Made by a program: the position numbers and the translations under genes. 8,016 nucleotides of DNA from contig DKTP01000022.1 in NCBI GenBank assembly GCA_002473085.1, positions 1-8,016 on the forward strand, written 5' to 3'. The first letter of the stretch is position 1; every line of letters begins with the position of its first letter. Source of the stretch: Anaerolineales bacterium UBA7227 (GTDB taxonomy: Bacteria; Chloroflexota; Anaerolineae; Anaerolineales; Villigracilaceae). Of this stretch, positions 6,179-8,016 are shown in pieces. The notes under the pieces were generated by a model. The model did no database searches and was not told the origin of the DNA. It saw only the letters and a program-made list of their open reading frames with translations.

Positions 6179-6212
6179 AAAAAATAAGCCCGTCTCTTTT
6201 GAAACGGGCTTA
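6179..6212 (-). terminator. Intrinsic terminator of the kor operon
   Basis: On the minus strand TAAGCCCGT and ACGGGCTTA (arms 6204-6212 and 6185-6193) form a 9-bp stem around a ten-base loop. Six T residues follow (6184-6179). It starts 18 bases after the korC stop, so it ends the operon. It also separates korC from the downstream same-strand lipoprotein gene, which must therefore use its own promoter. Confidence 0.85.
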
Positions 6213-6230
6213 CTGCCTTCTGCTCTCCGC

Positions 6231-6794
6231 TCACGTCGCCGCGACCTTCTCCAATTGCTGCATGGCGTGGGCGTATCCCTTATCCATGGCGGCATAGTTG
6301 TTGGGGATTAACTTCTGGTGTTTCGCCGGGAGATGCGCCTTCAGCGCGGCTTTGGCGTCGTCCAGCGGCAGGATGGGGAAGGCCGCCAGCAGCCCGCCGA
6401 CCATCACCATATTGAGCAGGCGGCGGTCGCCCGTCTCTTCGGCAATCTCGTTGCCGGGGATGAAGATGACGGTGATATCGTCGCGTTTGGCGGGACGGTC
6501 CACCATGCTTTGGTTGACGATCAGCACACCGCCCGGCTGGAGCAGTTCTTCATATTTATCGAAGGACGGCAGGTTCAGCGCGATGACGGCGGGCGGATTC
6601 TTGACCAGCGGGGAGCCGATCTCCTCGTCCGCGATGACCACGGTGCAGTTGGCCGTCCCGCCGCGCATTTCGGGGCCGTAGGAGGGGATCCACGTCACGG
6701 TCTTGCCCGCGTCCATGGCCGCGTACGCCAGCACCTGTCCCGCGAACAGCACGCCCTGTCCGCCAAACCCTGCGATGAGAATTTCTTTTTGCAT
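6231..6794 (-). CDS. korC: 2-oxoacid:ferredoxin oxidoreductase, gamma subunit
   Basis: A 187-residue protein of normal length for the gamma subunit/domain of the PFOR/KOR superfamily. Cytoplasmic; together with alpha and beta it converts a 2-oxoacid plus CoA to acyl-CoA and CO2 while reducing ferredoxin. The N-terminus has the hallmark IAGFGGQGVLFAGQ (glycine cluster at 9-14), then SYGPEMRGGTANC (38-50), both strongly conserved in this subunit. The remainder (VIALNLPSFDKYEELLQPGGVLIVN, RLLNMVMVGGL) also fits the family. GGAG at 6801-6804 sits six bases before the ATG. It follows korB after a 97-base gap carrying tandem repeats. 2-oxoglutarate is the likeliest substrate; a branched-chain 2-oxoacid cannot be excluded from sequence alone. 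Confidence 0.93.
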   Translation of the reverse strand: MQKEILIAGFGGQGVLFAGQVLAYAAMDAGKTVTWIPSYGPEMRGGTANCTVVIADEEIGSPLVKNPPAVIALNLPSFDKYEELLQPGGVLIVNQSMVDRPAKRDDITVIFIPGNEIAEETGDRRLLNMVMVGGLLAAFPILPLDDAKAALKAHLPAKHQKLIPNNYAAMDKGYAHAMQQLEKVAAT

Positions 6795-6847
6795 TGTTCA
6801 CTCCGTGAAATACACAAGAACTCAGGTAGACACGTACACAGGTCGAA

Positions 6848-6868
6848 GTAACGTGTAACTTGTAACGC
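6848..6868. repeat. Three-unit heptamer tandem repeat inside the kor operon
   Basis: GTAACGT, GTAACTT and GTAACGC are directly adjacent in the gap between korB and korC. The period is the same as at 1-21, but the unit differs. Looser units (GTAGACAC, GTACACAG) lie just to the left at 6827-6842. Confidence 0.6.
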
Positions 6869-6879
6869 GTATCTCCCTG

Positions 6880-6893
6880 CTCTCTACTCTCTA
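6880..6893. repeat. Two-unit heptamer repeat spanning the korB stop codon
   Basis: CTCTCTA occurs twice in direct succession (6880-6886 and 6887-6893). The second copy supplies the korB stop codon (TAG on the minus strand at 6893-6891). This shows that repeat growth reaches the very edge of the coding region. Confidence 0.5.
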
Positions 6894-7667
6894 TACTTTG
6901 ATCTGAGCCACTCCCGCGGCGACTTTGTAATCGCCAAGCGGGAAGGCGGGGACCATTTTCTCTTCCACGAATTTCAGCGACTCGACCGGCGTCAGTCCCC
7001 AGTTGGTCGGGCAGGTGGAGAGCAGTTCGACCAGCGAGAATCCCAGCCCGCGCACCTGCGTCTCGAAAGCGATGCGAATCGCCTTTTTCGCGAGGCGGAT
7101 ATTCTTCGGGTCGTGCAGCGAACGGCGCACCACGTAGCCCGCGCCGTCCAGCGTGGCGAGCAATTCCGCCATGCGGATGGGATAGCCCTGCGTCTCCACG
7201 TCGCGGCCGTTGGGCGAGGAGGTCGTCTTCATGCCGGGCAGGGTGGTGGGAGCCATCTGTCCGCCGGTCATGCCGTAGTTGGCGTTGTTGATGAAGACGA
7301 CGGTGATATTCTCCCCGCGCGCCGCGGCGTGGACGATCTCGCCCATGCCGATGGAGGCCATGTCGCCGTCGCCCTGGTAGGTGAAGACGATGCGGTCGGG
7401 CAGGACGCGTTTGATGCCCGTCGCCATGGCCGGCGCGCGTCCGTGCGGGGCCTCGACGAAGTCTGTGGAGAAATAATTGTAGGCGAACACCGCGCATCCC
7501 ACCGGCGCGACGCCGATGGTCTTGGGGAGGAGGTCCATCTCCTCCAACACTTCCGCCACCAGGCGGTGCGCCACGCCGTGCGTACAGCCGGGACAGTAAT
7601 GCGTTGGCGTTTCGGTAAAGCCTTCGGGCCGGTCGTAAACAAGATGATTGGGTGCAGTTAGTGTCAT
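6891..7667 (-). CDS. korB: 2-oxoacid:ferredoxin oxidoreductase, beta (TPP-binding) subunit
   Basis: A 258-residue protein of usual KorB length. This subunit binds thiamine pyrophosphate and an iron-sulfur cluster at the catalytic centre. Visible landmarks are HYCPGCTHG (CPGC at 25-28), [11 protein letters not shown] (56-66), and the TPP/magnesium motif starting at GDGD (99-102) and ending in [11 protein letters not shown] (127-137). [11 protein letters not shown] (214-224) fits the late conserved cysteine region. These follow the cysteine pattern of KorB/VorB proteins. The ATG is preceded by AGAGGA three bases upstream. It starts seven bases after the korA stop, so the two are surely cotranscribed. 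The CPGC and NYGMTGGQ phrases favour the 2-oxoglutarate/2-oxoisovalerate branch over pyruvate enzymes, but the substrate remains inferred. Confidence 0.94.
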   Translation of the reverse strand: MTLTAPNHLVYDRPEGFTETPTHYCPGCTHGVAHRLVAEVLEEMDLLPKTIGVAPVGCAVFAYNYFSTDFVEAPHGRAPAMATGIKRVLPDRIVFTYQGDGDMASIGMGEIVHAAARGENITVVFINNANYGMTGGQMAPTTLPGMKTTSSPNGRDVETQGYPIRMAELLATLDGAGYVVRRSLHDPKNIRLAKKAIRIAFETQVRGLGFSLVELLSTCPTNWGLTPVESLKFVEEKMVPAFPLGDYKVAAGVAQIKV

Positions 7668-7674
7668 GGTTCCT

Positions 7675-8016
7675 CTATTTTCCGCCGATCACGTCCGCCA
7701 TGCGCGCCTGCCAGGAAATGCGCGTGTCGGCCTCGGCGGACCACTGTCCCGCGGCGACGCGGCGGATCTCAGCCAGGATCTCGTCGGGGAATGGCACCAC
7801 GCCGCCCGTCCGACCGTAGAATTCCACGGGGACGCGTCCGCGCGTCGCGAGGCGCACGTCGTCGTACATCTGCCCCATGTTCATCTCGACGACCAGGAAG
7901 CCGCTCACGCGTCCCGCCAGTTCCTCGATGACCTGGTACGGGAACGGGCTGACGGTGATCGGACGCAGCAACCCGACTTTGATCCCCTCGGCTCGCGCCG
8001 CGCGCACCGCTGAAAG
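7675..8016 (-). CDS. korA: 2-oxoacid:ferredoxin oxidoreductase, alpha subunit (C-terminal part, cut by window edge)
   Basis: The last 113 codons of the alpha subunit. The frame is open through the right edge, reading [21 protein letters not shown]; the GTG at 8007 is an internal Val codon, not a start. The segment matches the C-terminal core domain of PFOR/KOR alpha chains: [16 protein letters not shown] followed by [20 protein letters not shown] and [13 protein letters not shown]. In this family the region completes the active-site domain and contacts the beta subunit. The gene ends in TAG, seven bases before korB. Full alpha chains are about 350-600 residues, so most of the gene lies outside the window; a small ferredoxin-like delta gene may lie there too. 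Confidence 0.92.
   Translation of the reverse strand, partial: LSAVRAARAEGIKVGLLRPITVSPFPYQVIEELAGRVSGFLVVEMNMGQMYDDVRLATRGRVPVEFYGRTGGVVPFPDEILAEIRRVAAGQWSAEADTRISWQARMADVIGGK

Noticed and set aside
7675..8007. GTG at 8007 as the start of a 110-residue protein
   Set aside because: The frame continues to the window edge with family-consistent residues, so the GTG is internal to korA.

Overview
The window looks like a stretch of chromosome from a GC-rich, probably anaerobic or facultative bacterium. Protein style (ABC exporter N-terminus, KOR subunits) and short-period intergenic tandem repeats suggest a Chloroflexota (Anaerolineae-like) genome. That assignment is an inference from sequence flavour, not a database result. 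Core genes are GC-rich (43 of 60 bases at 1141-1200), while the toxin-antitoxin segment is AT-rich (18 G/C of 60 bases at 2221-2280).

Layout: (1) 25-1818 (+) is a complete ABC half-exporter, starting four bases after a three-unit heptamer repeat at the window edge. (2) 1885-2818 (-) is an AT-rich toxin-antitoxin island: mazE, then mazF overlapping it, then an HTH antitoxin-like gene whose N-terminus appears to be missing or fused into the end of mazF. A good promoter lies upstream of mazE. (3) 2819-3470 has no convincing ordinary protein gene. It holds degenerate repeats, a perfect 7-bp hairpin and, at 3252-3461, a complete-looking stand-alone transcription unit: a consensus promoter with 17-bp spacer, about 175 nt of sequence that folds into several stems, and a strong intrinsic terminator. 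This is the best candidate for an undescribed element. (4) 3471-5969 (-) encodes a large three-domain surface lipoprotein: LamG-like lectin domain, a conserved domain I cannot name, and a GH114-type endo-alpha-1,4-polygalactosaminidase domain. (5) 6179-8016 (-) is the downstream part of a 2-oxoacid:ferredoxin oxidoreductase operon (korA partial, korB, korC), closed by a clear terminator.

How the parts work together: the KOR subunits form one enzyme that decarboxylates a 2-oxoacid (probably 2-oxoglutarate) to its acyl-CoA with reduction of ferredoxin. MazE and MazF form a toxin-antitoxin pair. The lipoprotein probably binds and cuts an amino-sugar exopolysaccharide outside the cell. The ABC exporter is probably half of a heterodimer whose partner lies upstream of the window. 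No CRISPR array, tRNA, rRNA, insertion sequence or phage gene was recognised.
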